Of a stretch of 64,000 bases of DNA, positions 1-11,900 are shown piece after piece. The notes below the pieces were generated by a model, which saw nothing but the letters and a program-made list of their open reading frames with translations, did not search any database and was not told the DNA's origin. How positions within the stretch are numbered: position 1 is the first letter of the stretch; each line of letters begins with the position of its first letter. This DNA comes from Rhea pennata (lineage: Eukaryota; Chordata; Aves; Rheiformes; Rheidae). The stretch is taken from NCBI RefSeq assembly GCF_028389875.1, contig NC_084671.1, positions 26,691,083 through 26,755,082 of the forward strand. Direction: 5' to 3'. The position numbers and the translations under genes are program-made.

Positions 1-900
1 TCCCACCGGGAGTGGCTGCCAAGGGGCCGTGCGGACGGGGCAAGGCCCGCACACTGGGGCCAGGCCCAGCGAGGCCCGCGGAGCGCAGCGGCGGCCGCGG
101 GGGGCCCGCGCCGCCAGCCTGGCCCGGGGCGGCCTCCCTCCCGCTAGGCCGCAGGGCGCCCCTGGCTGCGGCACCCCCGGCGCTGGGCGGACAGGGGCCG
201 CGAGGGCCCGGCGCGGGGGCTCGGTGCGGCCCGGCAGGCGGGCGCGGCGAGGCGGCGGCGGGGCGGGCGGCGGCGGTACCTGCGCTCCCGGACGGAGAGT
301 CCCTCACGGCCACAGCGACTCCTCAGCCCCAACAACACAAGATGGCGGTTGCGCCGCCACGCAACGTCACGTGAGCTCGGGCCCCGCCCCCCCCGGCCTC
401 CGCCTCGGGGACCCGGATGGGAAACGGGCGTCTCTCCCCTACCTCCTCCCCCCGCCCCCGCCGAAGCGCCGCCCGCGTGACGACACCGGGCGGGGGCGGC
501 CTCGGGCGCGTGCGCGTGCGCGCGCGCCCGCGCCCGCTCCCCCCCCCTCCCCCCCCCCCCCGCGGCGGCGCGAGCGCCGCCTGTCGGAGGCGGGCGCCAG
601 CGGGCGCCGCGGCGCCGCAAAGCCCTGTGGGAAGGAGGCGGTGCTGGGCGGCGCGGCGGTTGCTGCCGTTAGCCGCCCCCCGCAGCTCCCTTTAGCTTCC
701 CCCTGGGCACTTCCATCTTGTCGGCGGCGTTAGAAATGCGCCCGATGCCGCCTGGCTGCGGGAGCTGGCGGCGCGCGAAGTGTTTGCGCGGGGTGTTGCC
801 GTGCCGGTCCGCGCCGCGGCCCCCGTGGGACAGGCCCTGCCGCCACCAGTCGCGAGAGGGCCCCGCTGCTGCTGCTGGCAGCGAGAGAAGAGGCGCTGCG
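1..900 (-). promoter_or_regulatory. CpG-island promoter, probably of GIGYF2
   Basis: This stretch is extremely GC- and CpG-rich. It has C-runs near 537-560, a YY1-type AAGATGGCGG at about 339-348, a GTCACGTGA E-box/CLEAR-like site at 366-374 and a second YY1-like CAAGATGG on the minus strand near 713-720. On the minus strand a splice-donor-like CGCAG|GTACCG sits at 280/279, so a non-coding first exon could end there, with transcription running left out of the window. In human 2q37 GIGYF2 starts just downstream of EFHD1 in the same orientation. Here EFHD1 lies on the minus strand with its 3' end near 4.4 kb, so a minus-strand GIGYF2 promoter is expected at this place. No GIGYF2 coding sequence is visible, so the name is by synteny only. 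The open frames here are GC-driven shadows. Confidence 0.5.
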
Positions 901-3900
901 TGGCACAGCATCTCTTCTGATACCGAACTTCCTGATGGAAAAATTGTCAGGAGCCCACAGCACTCTTGTTCAGCTAAAAATACTTCATTTTTTAGCCCTG
1001 AAACCCCCTACTAATACAGGATGCAGAATAGCCCTGTGTGGTTATTTCAGCCTAAAAAAACTGTTCTTAGTTGTTAGGGACTGTTGGAGAAATAACTCTT
1101 TGCAGCTGAAACAGTTTCACTCCAGCCATGACTTCAGCCACAAGCCATTTAGCCGTTTCTCTGCTCTTCTGGGTGAATAAGTACTTGTCATTGTGCACTG
1201 AATGTGGGCCAGAGATGATGCAACAGCGAGCACAAGCAATTCCTCTGGGATAACAGGTTGGAAGTTCATCATTCCTCACTCTTATTTTAGCTTGGAGCAA
1301 CATGGGACTACCTCCCCCCCAAAAAAATCTTACCATGAAAATTCTCTTTTAGGAGGCTGGTTTGGAAAAGCAAAGCTCCCTAGCAAATCGCCGGCCCCTG
1401 GTAAGTTAGATTTTTGATTCCTCCAGTTACTGCCACACAGCTGAATCCAATACCATTTAACACTATGGCTAGGAAGAGATGCAACAGTGCATTTCAAGAT
1501 GCCAGCAAGACATTTCAACTTCACTCCTGAAGTGGCTGTGCCATATTATTTGGCTTGTTGAACATGAGTAGGAGCACTCAAAAATGTTCTCACATCCTCT
1601 AGGGCAAGCTACATCTGAGATGGGAGAAATTTAAAACTTAGATTTCCCCCCTCCAAGTTAACACAAAGATTACATTATTGAGAACAAAATTTCAAGAAGA
1701 GAGTAGAAAATGTCTCATCTGCAGACCTTAGCCTTTTTCTAAAATATCTCAAGGAAATTCAAATAGTATTTTTATGTAATAATAAATACTACTTAAGCCT
1801 TCCATAACACTCTTTCAAGCAGAACAGTGAGACTGTCATGAAAATACAGGAGTGTATCTGTGGAGTTATATTCCTCCATGGTTTAATTATATGACCTCAG
1901 CTTATGTACTCTAGGTATGAAACCAGCTCACCAGCTAGTCTGACATTTACTGTGGTGCTGAAGGCATGATGTACTTTAAGGTCCTCTGGGATACCATGCC
2001 AATTCAACTGCACTATTAAAAACCCAAGTGCAGGGAAATGGAATCTCTAATGAACCAAAAGGCATCCTTATTGACCAATCTTTTCCACCCCATCCTAGGT
2101 TGGAAGCAAGAGCCTGCCTACTTTACTATAGCAGTGGAGCTAAGAACACACAGCGGAGCCTTGAAAAGGTAACCAATCATACAGCAGCTCAGAAGATGTG
2201 GCAGAGTCTGTCATTTCTTCCCTCCTCACCTCCAGGTTTAGTTACTTTAAAAGGCAGCTACTCTGCTGATATACTAAGCATTTTGTCTGAGAACAGTCAG
2301 CATCTCAACAGCCTCTCTTCCATGGGAATGGTGAACAGCTCTCATTTGCAAGGTCCCTAAAAATAATAAAGCAACAGACAAGGCAAGCAGGTGAACATCT
2401 GACTAGCTTTTAAAGACAGTCATTTCAATGCATGTGACCTGTAGCTTATGCTGTGCATGTACCTTATTTGACTGTAGCCTGTGAATGTACCTTATGCTGA
2501 AAGACAGAGTACCACAAATATGCTCCTAGTTCTGCAGCATCCAGTTATTTTGAGATGTCATTCTCACACACTGCAAACTAAGCTTGAAAGGGAACTGTAA
2601 AGCCCTCTGGCCACTCCAATCTGTCTTGCCAAAAGATTTATTTGGATGCTCCCAAAAGATCAAAATTTAGTTCGGTCACCTTAATCCTCACAGTCAGAGC
2701 TTGACCCCTTATCCAGGAATAACCTTGAGATAAGATTCTCCCTGTCATATTGTTTCCTTTTCCCTGAGCTTTTAAATGAATGATTTAAGGGAAGTCTTTC
2801 TCCCTTCTGGGAAAAACCCAAATCTATGATAGTGCTTTTTTATTTTATTTTAAAAACGACCAGCTCTCTAGGATTTCTCTCTTCATACTTCTCCTCCCCA
2901 TCACAACACACAGTCACTTTGAGCACGTCAGCAGTGCCAGACTGGTATCAGTGTAGCAGCAGGTATCAGAAGCCAGAGATGGGATTGCCTGTGGATTGGA
3001 GATTTATCTAGGCAACCTTTTTTTAAGCGCTTCTGCATAATCTAAAGACACTATGTTATTTAATCCAATAGTTATGAGCTAAACAGAACAACTTAAAGAA
3101 CAATTAATTTCCAAACATCAGTTCTTGTAGAACAAATTTGAAAACTTATGCTGCTGCACCTTAAAAAACACAGTACATCCAAAAGCACACACTGTTCACT
3201 AAATGTTCATTAAATACAGGCCCCAGCTAACAGCATCTGTTTGAATTGAACAAAACTACTCTAGAAGAAAACTGAACATTAAGAAACCTGACACTATTGT
3301 CCTGCATATACCAGAGAAGACGAACCTCACGGAAGAAAGCTAGATGGAGAAAAAAAAATCCAATTAGTCCAGCAGACAGACTGGGCACCCTTTGGGAAAA
3401 GGGCTAACTAGCAAAGTCTGCCCTTCAGAAGAAGGGCTAAGGAGTAAAGTCTTGACTACAGACAGACGACAAGTTTCAAGGCCTACTACTATTCTCCTTG
3501 GTGGGCAACTTCAGCAGCCCTTTTCTCCCTCATTCGTGAATCTGTCATCTTTTTCCACCCTCCCCTCCTGTTGCCCCGGGCTCTGTACCCAGCTGCACGT
3601 TACCTGCTGAACTTTGCAGAATTGCTATGCCAAGGCAGCAGTGTTTGCTGAATATCAGGAGCTGCAAAAAGGAAGCGGAGAGCAAGGAGCCTTCATCCCA
3701 ATTTTACCTGACCTCAGAGACCTGAGGACTCACAGGCATGTGGCAAATGCATGAGCTGCCCACAGATCACAGAGAAGTGCTAGACTGAAGATCTGCGGCA
3801 AATGCAGCATTTACATTTTCCATTTCATCGCTGGATCATGCTTGTAACAATGCCTGGTTAGGCCTCCCCCTTAGCCCGCCACACTGGCTGTGCCAGCAAA

Positions 3901-4374
3901 GCTTAGCTGATCGGCCTCAGCAGAAACAAGATATTTGGGAAACATTTGCAGATAGTCATGTATTCATTTTTCTCCTATAAAGGCAGGACAATGAAATGCG
4001 AAGAGAAATCTAGTAAGACCAACCTGCCCAGTTTCCAGCTGGGACATTACTAGGGGCAGAGATGCAGTGTCTACTTCAAGATAAGGGAAACTTGAGTCGT
4101 TCAGGTATCAACATTTTGCAGTGGACAGTATTTCAAATATTTGCACAGCCACATCCCATTTAGAAGAGAACTGCAAACACTAGGGCTTTTTACAGCAGAA
4201 CTGCTGCATAGGAGTAGAAGTCGTAACAAGGGGCTGAACACTTCCCCACTTATCCAAGTCAGGACACCAACCTTTGGGGCTCAAACAGCAGAATGTTCAG
4301 GAGTAGGGAGTGTTACAATAGTAACAGTAGTTCCTGAACAAAACAGCATATTCAAGGACCTAAAATAAACCGTA
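901..4374. other. Intergenic region between left promoter and EFHD1 3' end
   Basis: AT-rich single-copy-looking DNA with no convincing coding exon, RNA gene or recognisable repeat on either strand. A short imperfect duplication (about 2450-2490, around GTACCTTAT) is the only local structure seen. Open frames of 60-110 codons lack any family resemblance. Confidence 0.5.
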
Positions 4375-4397
4375 GGCAAGACTGGAGATAACAATGC

Positions 4398-4403
4398 TTT
4401 ATT
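4398..4403 (-). terminator. EFHD1: Poly(A) signal AATAAA, probable EFHD1 3' end
   Basis: On the minus strand a canonical AATAAA lies about 1.5 kb past the EFHD1 stop codon at 5901. Cleavage would fall around 4375-4390, giving a 3' UTR of roughly 1.5 kb. No other gene on this strand needs it. Confidence 0.5.
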
Positions 4404-5900
4404 TGTACATTTCAGCAACAGGAGAAATAATTGAAGATGCAGTTATCTGCTTTGTTGTAAAGTATAAAAACATTTAATTATAAATATTTAGCTAAAAAAG
4501 CGTGATTTTATAAAATATAATCTGTGAAGATATATACACAGTTTAATTGTTTAGCAATTCTTTCACCTGACATTAAAGAGTAGAGGTTTTTCTATTTATT
4601 ATTCCATGCTCACAGTTTAGTGCTCACAGTTTAAGAAGCAGAACAGACAAGTGAAAAGACAACTGGTGAGTTTTGGTCTGGAAGGAAAAAAAAAATGCAC
4701 AGACTGGGGCAATTGCAGACTCTGAACTTGAGTAAATCTGTTGTTAGAGAAAGGTCTTGCCAAAGGAACACAGTTTTCCTTTGTCATGACCTGCAATGTA
4801 TATGACATTTTAACATCTGTGGGCAAGTCTCCTGTGTTTGTGAAAGAAAATGGCTAAGTTTAGTGCAAGCCTTCTAAATTCAATCTGGCTAAATGCGCTA
4901 ACCTGTCTGCTCTTATCTTCTTGAGCAGGGATTGCTCAGTATGCTCAGCTGGTTTTTATCTGTCACAGCTCTAATGAAACCAAACAGTCACCTATATGAT
5001 TCAGGATAGGAGCAGATTTCCAAAGATAAAAATAGCGTGCCTTTCAGTCTCATAGTCCATCTGGCAATATCCCTTAAAAATCTGTTTCCTCGAAGTCTAA
5101 GGCTGGAAAAATACAGTGAAGTTGTACAGTACACTAATATGATGGAATGTGAAAGAAGATGTATGGTCAGGCAACTCAGTTTTCTATTCCTTGTTTAAGA
5201 GACAGATTCCTGCTTTCAAAGTCTTGGAAAAAATCTCACCTCTTATTGAAAGGTTTATTATGGCACTTCAGAGAGGAAAAAGTGGAAGACCCACCAACAT
5301 GCTGTTGGGCAGCAGAAAAGCTACAGGAAATCATAATTAACTTGATCCATGTCCCTAATAATGATCTTTCTCTTCACAGTGCTTTCACAGTGCCTGCGGC
5401 ACAGGGCTTTGAGGAAGACAAGGGGAAGTCAAGGATGCGTGACAACACCCAATAGCAGTACAAACATACAGGAAATGGATCTGTACTTTGTACATCCCAA
5501 TTTATACAAGACCTCACTACTTGCCTGTAAGCAAGGAATGAATTAATAAGGAGTTAAGAAAATGATGTATAGAAAGGGAGGAAAGAATGAAGTAGGCAAA
5601 CACAACATTTGTCAGTGCTCACCCATGATTTGCTACCTGCTGTTTCTGCTTCAGGGTGACGTGCTCCTGACGGTTCAGAGCAAACAGCATGTACACAGCT
5701 CTTATGATTCGCATCGTTATGAGTGCATAGTAACTGCAAGAGTTGTGTCCTTAACAATTCAGAAGGATCTTCAAGAGAGGAAGTCTAGCAAAGCTGTAAT
5801 GGGTTTTAGGCAGAATCCAGGCAGTACTCTCCAGGTAGAACCCTGATCTGGGAAATGTACCAAGTCATGTGCAATCTCAGAGCGCATATTGGCTGGTCTG

Positions 5901-8900
5901 CTACTGGCTAAACGCAGACTTTAACTCTCTGAAAGCTGCTCGACGATGTCTCCTTTCCTCCTCTTCTCGCTTTCGCTCATCCTGCTCAGCTTTTATCTCT
6001 GCTTCAAACTTACTGGCTGAAGAAAGGGCTTGAACCTTTAGAGGAGAGAGAGGAAAAAATAAGAGCATCAAACTGTGCAGAAGCAGAATCAGAGTCTGAA
6101 CTACTCCCAAAAGAATAACACAGAGGACTGTTTGCCACACCTTCTGCCGCTTGCTATGAAGCTGTCAGGATGGGTCAAGTATTAATTACACTGAAGCACT
6201 TGGGTATTTATATCAAAAACTTGTTAGCTCAGTTGACTTTGACATCAATGCAGGAAAGGTCATTTACTATTACATCACTAACAAGTGACCAAAAAATGCA
6301 ATCAGTACTAAGTTAAATATTCTTTCCATAACTAGCCAGCATAGCTTAAGCTGTGAGCATGCATTGATAGAAACTGCTGCAGAAAACAGTTCTGAATCAT
6401 AGCCAAATTTGAGAACATCATACTACGCCATGGATAATCAGCAGATCAAAGAGACATTGTTTATTTGCTGGCTATTTTTCCAGCTTTCTTTCCAGCTTTT
6501 ATCTCAGTACATCTGCTGTGCAATAGCTGTGCTATGCTCTTGGGAAAAAACTTCTTATATAAACAGGCAGGATTATTTTCTAAGAGAGCTTTCAAAAAAG
6601 GGTGCTTTGTCAGCTTCAAATGGTGCAAAGCTCTTTCTGCCAATCCCATAACTCTGTGCAGTAATTCTGATCCCAAAGGTTACACAGAGCTGCTCAAGAA
6701 AGAGATAGCTGAAATTGTGTATTCTAAAATACTTCGTTCACCAGTAAACTCAGGATGTCCCAATCGAGGGAAGTTTTGCAAATGAGAAAGTTAGTCCCTG
6801 TGCATTAGTTTCCAGGATGCTTTTTACTTTAAAAATGGTCAGTCGGCTAGTCATACAAAGCTCCCAGCCATAGGGACACAAGTGGGCCAGTCAGCTCAGT
6901 GTCAGACCCACTGCTGTCATAGTGAAGCAAGCCATTTTAGCATTCACCAGTCTCTAGCACTAGAATGCAACATACATGTTTGAATGGAAAAACAATGTCT
7001 GAGAAAGGAGGGGAACAAAATACTCATCCCCTTAGCTAGGGAGGAGCGTGGCAGAATCCTCAACTGGAAAGCAAGCAGGGATAGTGTCAGTGATACTGCA
7101 TTGCCTAGTGGAGAAGGAACAGCAGGTCCATGGCCAGGTCCTGAATAGGACCTGCATACAGAGCTTATTCATGTTGCTCTGTGCCACACCATACCTTAGC
7201 TTCAAAGAAGTTCTTGGCTCCCTTGACTCCCTCAATGGAGACATCGATCTCTGACAGCTTTGCAAGTGTCATCAGGCCGCTGTCCTCCTCAAGCTCCCCA
7301 GCTGCAGCTTTATGGAAAATCAGCAGGAACTGGCAAAACAGATAAGAAATGTTCAAATTCTTCACTGAGGCTCATTTTAAAATGCAAGCAGTACAGACAT
7401 TCACCTGTGGGGTAGGAATTTACATATTTTAGCAAAGGAAAGCAGGTCTATATAAACCTAGTGGCACCATGGAACTTGTACTCCAGTACACAGCTCTTCT
7501 GGACTTGAGGCAGACAGCTCAGAGGAAAAGAGATTTTCTGTGGAGGAGAGCCGTGGTGGGAGCACAGCTCCTACTGAGCCTAGGCTCTCAGATGGCAAGA
7601 GAAATGCAGCCATCTCCATCTGTCAGATGTTGTGTTCTCATCCTCCCACCAGCTTCCCTAGCATTTTAGGGTCTCAGATCACATCCTACAACAACAAAGG
7701 CAGGAGACTAAAGTCAGCCCTGGCACAAACCTGAACCCAGTGCCTGCCTTCCCTGACCAGCTACATTGAGGTGCTAGTGCATTCCTCTCAGAGAGGACAG
7801 CAGTTCAAGCCTGCACACTGGAGCGGGATCTGAGGACTGCCTATGCTGTGAACTTTGCCTTAGGCCCTTCCAAATATTGTGGTCTGCATGGTACGGGAGG
7901 GGAGAACAACATATGGTCAAAGACACCAGGACAACAGAAGGTGGCCACTTCAACTCACGCCCAGTCTAGGACATGGGAGAAGCTACTTAAATTTGCCCTT
8001 GGAGCTATGTTTCAGTTTGTTCTGGGGAGCCCAGACTTGTTTAGCTAAAGTTAGGAAAGCCTCTATTTCTGTTGTGTCAATTAAATAACATAGGAGAGCT
8101 TCTCTAGCATACCTGTCAGTGCTCAGGACAGACTCATACCCTTGGGACAGTCAGCAATGGCGTGAACAAGCATTTTCTGCAGAGCAACTTGTGTTGAAGC
8201 CTTTGTCCTGCACTGAACAAATTGAGTCACTAGAGCAGAGCACGTATCAGCAAGTGAATCGTAAAGGGAAACAAAAAACCCAGCCATATTATGGGCCAGA
8301 AAAGCGTATTTTCTACAAGAGGAACAAGACCAGCCTGTTTAAAAATAAAGATCTTTTCACCATCTTTCAACTGATAACTGAACTCCAAGATACGGATAAT
8401 TTAAGTGCAATTGTAGAGGTCTTGTAACTCTCCCTGCTGCTCTTGACCACCCCCAGCAAGGGGTCTCAAAGCTTGGCACAGCACTGAAAGAACAGAAGTG
8501 AGGGAAAGGGGACAAGAGGAATGAAGACGGTTCACTGCACTACTTTGGTCCAGTGTGGAGGGCTCCAAACACCACACAGAATGCTGTGAAATCCACCTGC
8601 ATGGAGGTGTCTGACATCTTAGCGCTGCGCTCCCTAACCACCCAGGTTTGGGACTTTGCTTGTTCCTACAGAGAGCCCATGTTATCCCAGAGGAGGGCAG
8701 CAGAGTCCCAGTATCCACCCTGCAGCCAGCCCCTGATGCACTCTCCTTTTTCCAGGAGCTTACAGAAGCAGATTGAGATGCAAGAGTTTGGGAAGGTCTC
8801 CCAGGAGGAAGGGTGGGGAGATGACAGCAGTCCTGGCTGCCCTCTCACAGACGCCATGCTACTAGGCCTTGCTTTGTGCAACAGCCTTGTAACCCATGCG

Positions 8901-11900
8901 TGCTCAGTACAGAGCAGCCAGAAAGCAGGTTACTTGGGGAAGACAGCTTCCCACTCTCTCTAAACACATGTAACACATTAAACAATACTCTGCTGAGCAG
9001 ACTAGCCCACTCAGAAAGAAACCAACAGTCCAAGACATCTTCTTGCTCTGCTCAGATCTGCTGGGTTCAGGCTTGTTCCTCTCCTCCTCCAACACGGAAC
9101 AGTGAGACATTGCAGCCAGGCTGGCATTAGTCATGGTTCCTCCTTGCAGTTTCTGCTCCACCCTGCAAAGTCCCACTTCCTGGCATCTAAAAAGGGCAGT
9201 GGAAGCAGAGCAATCCTGAGGAGGCCTGCTGCAGCTGCCACACGGGGAGGGACTGGAAACACCCAGTCACAAGAACAAGTGTGCATGAGTCACCCTGAAA
9301 CTAGGGGACAGGGCAGCATTCCTCCGGCTGACATTGGCTGCTGCAGCCAGGAAGAGTGGGCTGCACCAAAAAGCACAAGAGCTGAATGAGCTCTAGAGGC
9401 AGCCCAAGAACTGGGCAGGATCACACTGGCTTTCCCAGGAGCCAAGGAGCAATCCCCTTCCATTTCGTCTCACTGACCTCGTTATATGCCCTCTAAGTAT
9501 CAGTCCTCCCTGAACAGGGAGCATCAGGAATTTGCTTGCAATTTCCTGAACTGTGCAGGAAACCAAAGTGCAGATGTGCTCCTTTCCTAACTCTTGTTTC
9601 ACACCCAATGTTGGGTCTGAGACATCACATTAAGCTAAGCCTCAAATATCAGAGAAGACACAGTGAATAATACTAGTTTTAAAAACCCTGCTCTCAAGGG
9701 GCAGGACATGCTCTTTCTACCCAACTAACCTGGTAGAGACAAGAGATATACCCAGTCTTGCATCCTGAGTGGTCTAATAGCTGTCCTGCAGTGTCAGGTC
9801 TCACAGCAGTGCTCAAGTTGAAGAGCCCCCCAGGGCACCGTGCATCCTTAGGGGTGCGAGGGGACATGAGACTGACTGGCACCAGCAGTCTTGAAACAGC
9901 TTGCCAGAAAAGCAGTGGCACCCAAAACTGGTTTTCACAAACCCTGCTAGCAAACACAACATGGGTCAGCATTTAAACACTTCAGTGTGGGTGTGAAAGA
10001 GCATGGGTGGATTTCCGTGGGTTCTAGATAACAGCTCAAGTTAGACATTGCTATTATAGTAATTAATCCTAGTTTCCTGTGCAAGTTACAGAAATTGATG
10101 TTCATGCATTTTTTTCCCCATCACTGTATCTGATGTTTAAATCTGAACTGTTTTGCTCAACTCATGGAGAAAGGCTAGTGCAGTTGATTGATGATGTATT
10201 GATGGACTTTGGTCAGAAGTCAGCTTTCCTAGGGAGCCAGCAGTTCATCAGCAGGAAGTCAGCCCAATACAAGCCTGCTTTCCAGCTTACGTGTGAAGGG
10301 AAGACTCAGAGCTTTTCAAAGCAACAACAAAAGGTGACCTGTTGCAAACCAGAAGAGATTCCAGTCATTCCCTAGTGCTGCTGAGAGAAGCGCATCTCCA
10401 GGCAGGTATGTCAGGGCTTGTTTTAGAATCATAGAATAGAATCATAGAATCAGGAAGGTTGGAAGGGACCTCTGGAGATCATCTAGTCCAACCTCCCTGC
10501 TCAGCAGGGTCATCTAGAGCGTGTTAGACAGGGTTGCATCCAGGCAGGCCTTGAATATCTCCAGAGGAGGAGACTCCACAACCTCTCCTGGGCAACCTGT
10601 GCCTGTTCTTCACTCTCACAGTGAAGAAATTTCCCCTCACATTCAGGCCAAACTTCCTGTGCTTCATTTTCTGCCCATGGCCTCTTGTCCTGTCACACGG
10701 GACTACTGAAAAGAGTCCGGCCCCATCCCCTTGACACCCTCCCTTCAGGTACTTGTACACATTGATAAGATCCCCCCTCAATCTTCTCTTCCCCAGGCTA
10801 AACAGGCCCAGCTCTCGCAGCCGTTCCTCATAGGGCAGATGCTCCAGCCCTCAAACCCTCCGGGTTTTCCCCCAGAGAGGCAGGGAGGAGGCCTCCAGTG
10901 CTTCAATTATACACTGAGTTCAGACACATTTAAGCTGGGATTTCTCCTTTGTTGTCACAGTGGTCCAAGTCAGTTTGGACGCTCTCCCCACACCTGCTAG
11001 TTACCACCGAAGGCAAGGGAAGCAGGACAGGACCATGGCAGCTTGTTCAGCCCCCTGCACCCACAAGGAAGCTGTCTCTCAGCCCTTCCTCTGCCTGAAC
11101 AGCGGAGCTGGACTTGCGTTTCTTGCCTCGCTGCAGATGTGCCAAGAAGCATCCTGCTCCTCCACCACAGGAAGCTTTGGATGTGTGCCAAGGCTGCTGT
11201 GCTCAGAGTGTAATTTGGCCCCAGAGCTCCATCAGTGACGTTGTCTCATTCCAAGCCATGCACCATTGAAGCTTGTTTGCTTGACCATCATTTTGCATCT
11301 GGCTAGGTGCTCCAGCAGCACCAGCTGCCACATGCAGCATGCCAAGGGCTGGCAGGCTGGCTGACAGGCAGCCACGCAGGGGACTGTACTCCAAACAGGT
11401 GGCAGTAGAAGAGGAGGTTTGCTGCACAGCGCTGCCAGGAAGGTGCAACAGGATCTTCCAGAGCTCTGGGGGATAAAGGGACTTTTTCACAGGAGAGAGC
11501 ATCTGCAGCACTACTCAAATAGCCAAAGCTGTCCCTTGCACTTCAGTGCGGGAAGGCAGGCCCAGGCGCACGTAGCGGTGCAGAGGGCTCCTCCAACATG
11601 TGCAGGGATTTGGCAGTCTCAGCTACCTATCTGCACCAGTATCTGTGCTGCCTCCTGCACTTACCTTCCCCCTAGTCTGACCTGGGGCCAAGGACATTGT
11701 GCTCTTCCTGCTCCACTGGATTCTTTGCTATCCTGAGGGTGACTTTTGACTCCAGAGCAGTCTAGTTCACCTCTGACTAGGCACATCGTTCCCTGCCAGG
11801 TGAGCTGCTGGCCTAGAGCTTTGCTGGCACAAACTGACAAACTCTCACCTCTCAGATTTGTCTCTCTCCACACCAGCCTGGCCCTGTAAAAATCAGTCTT

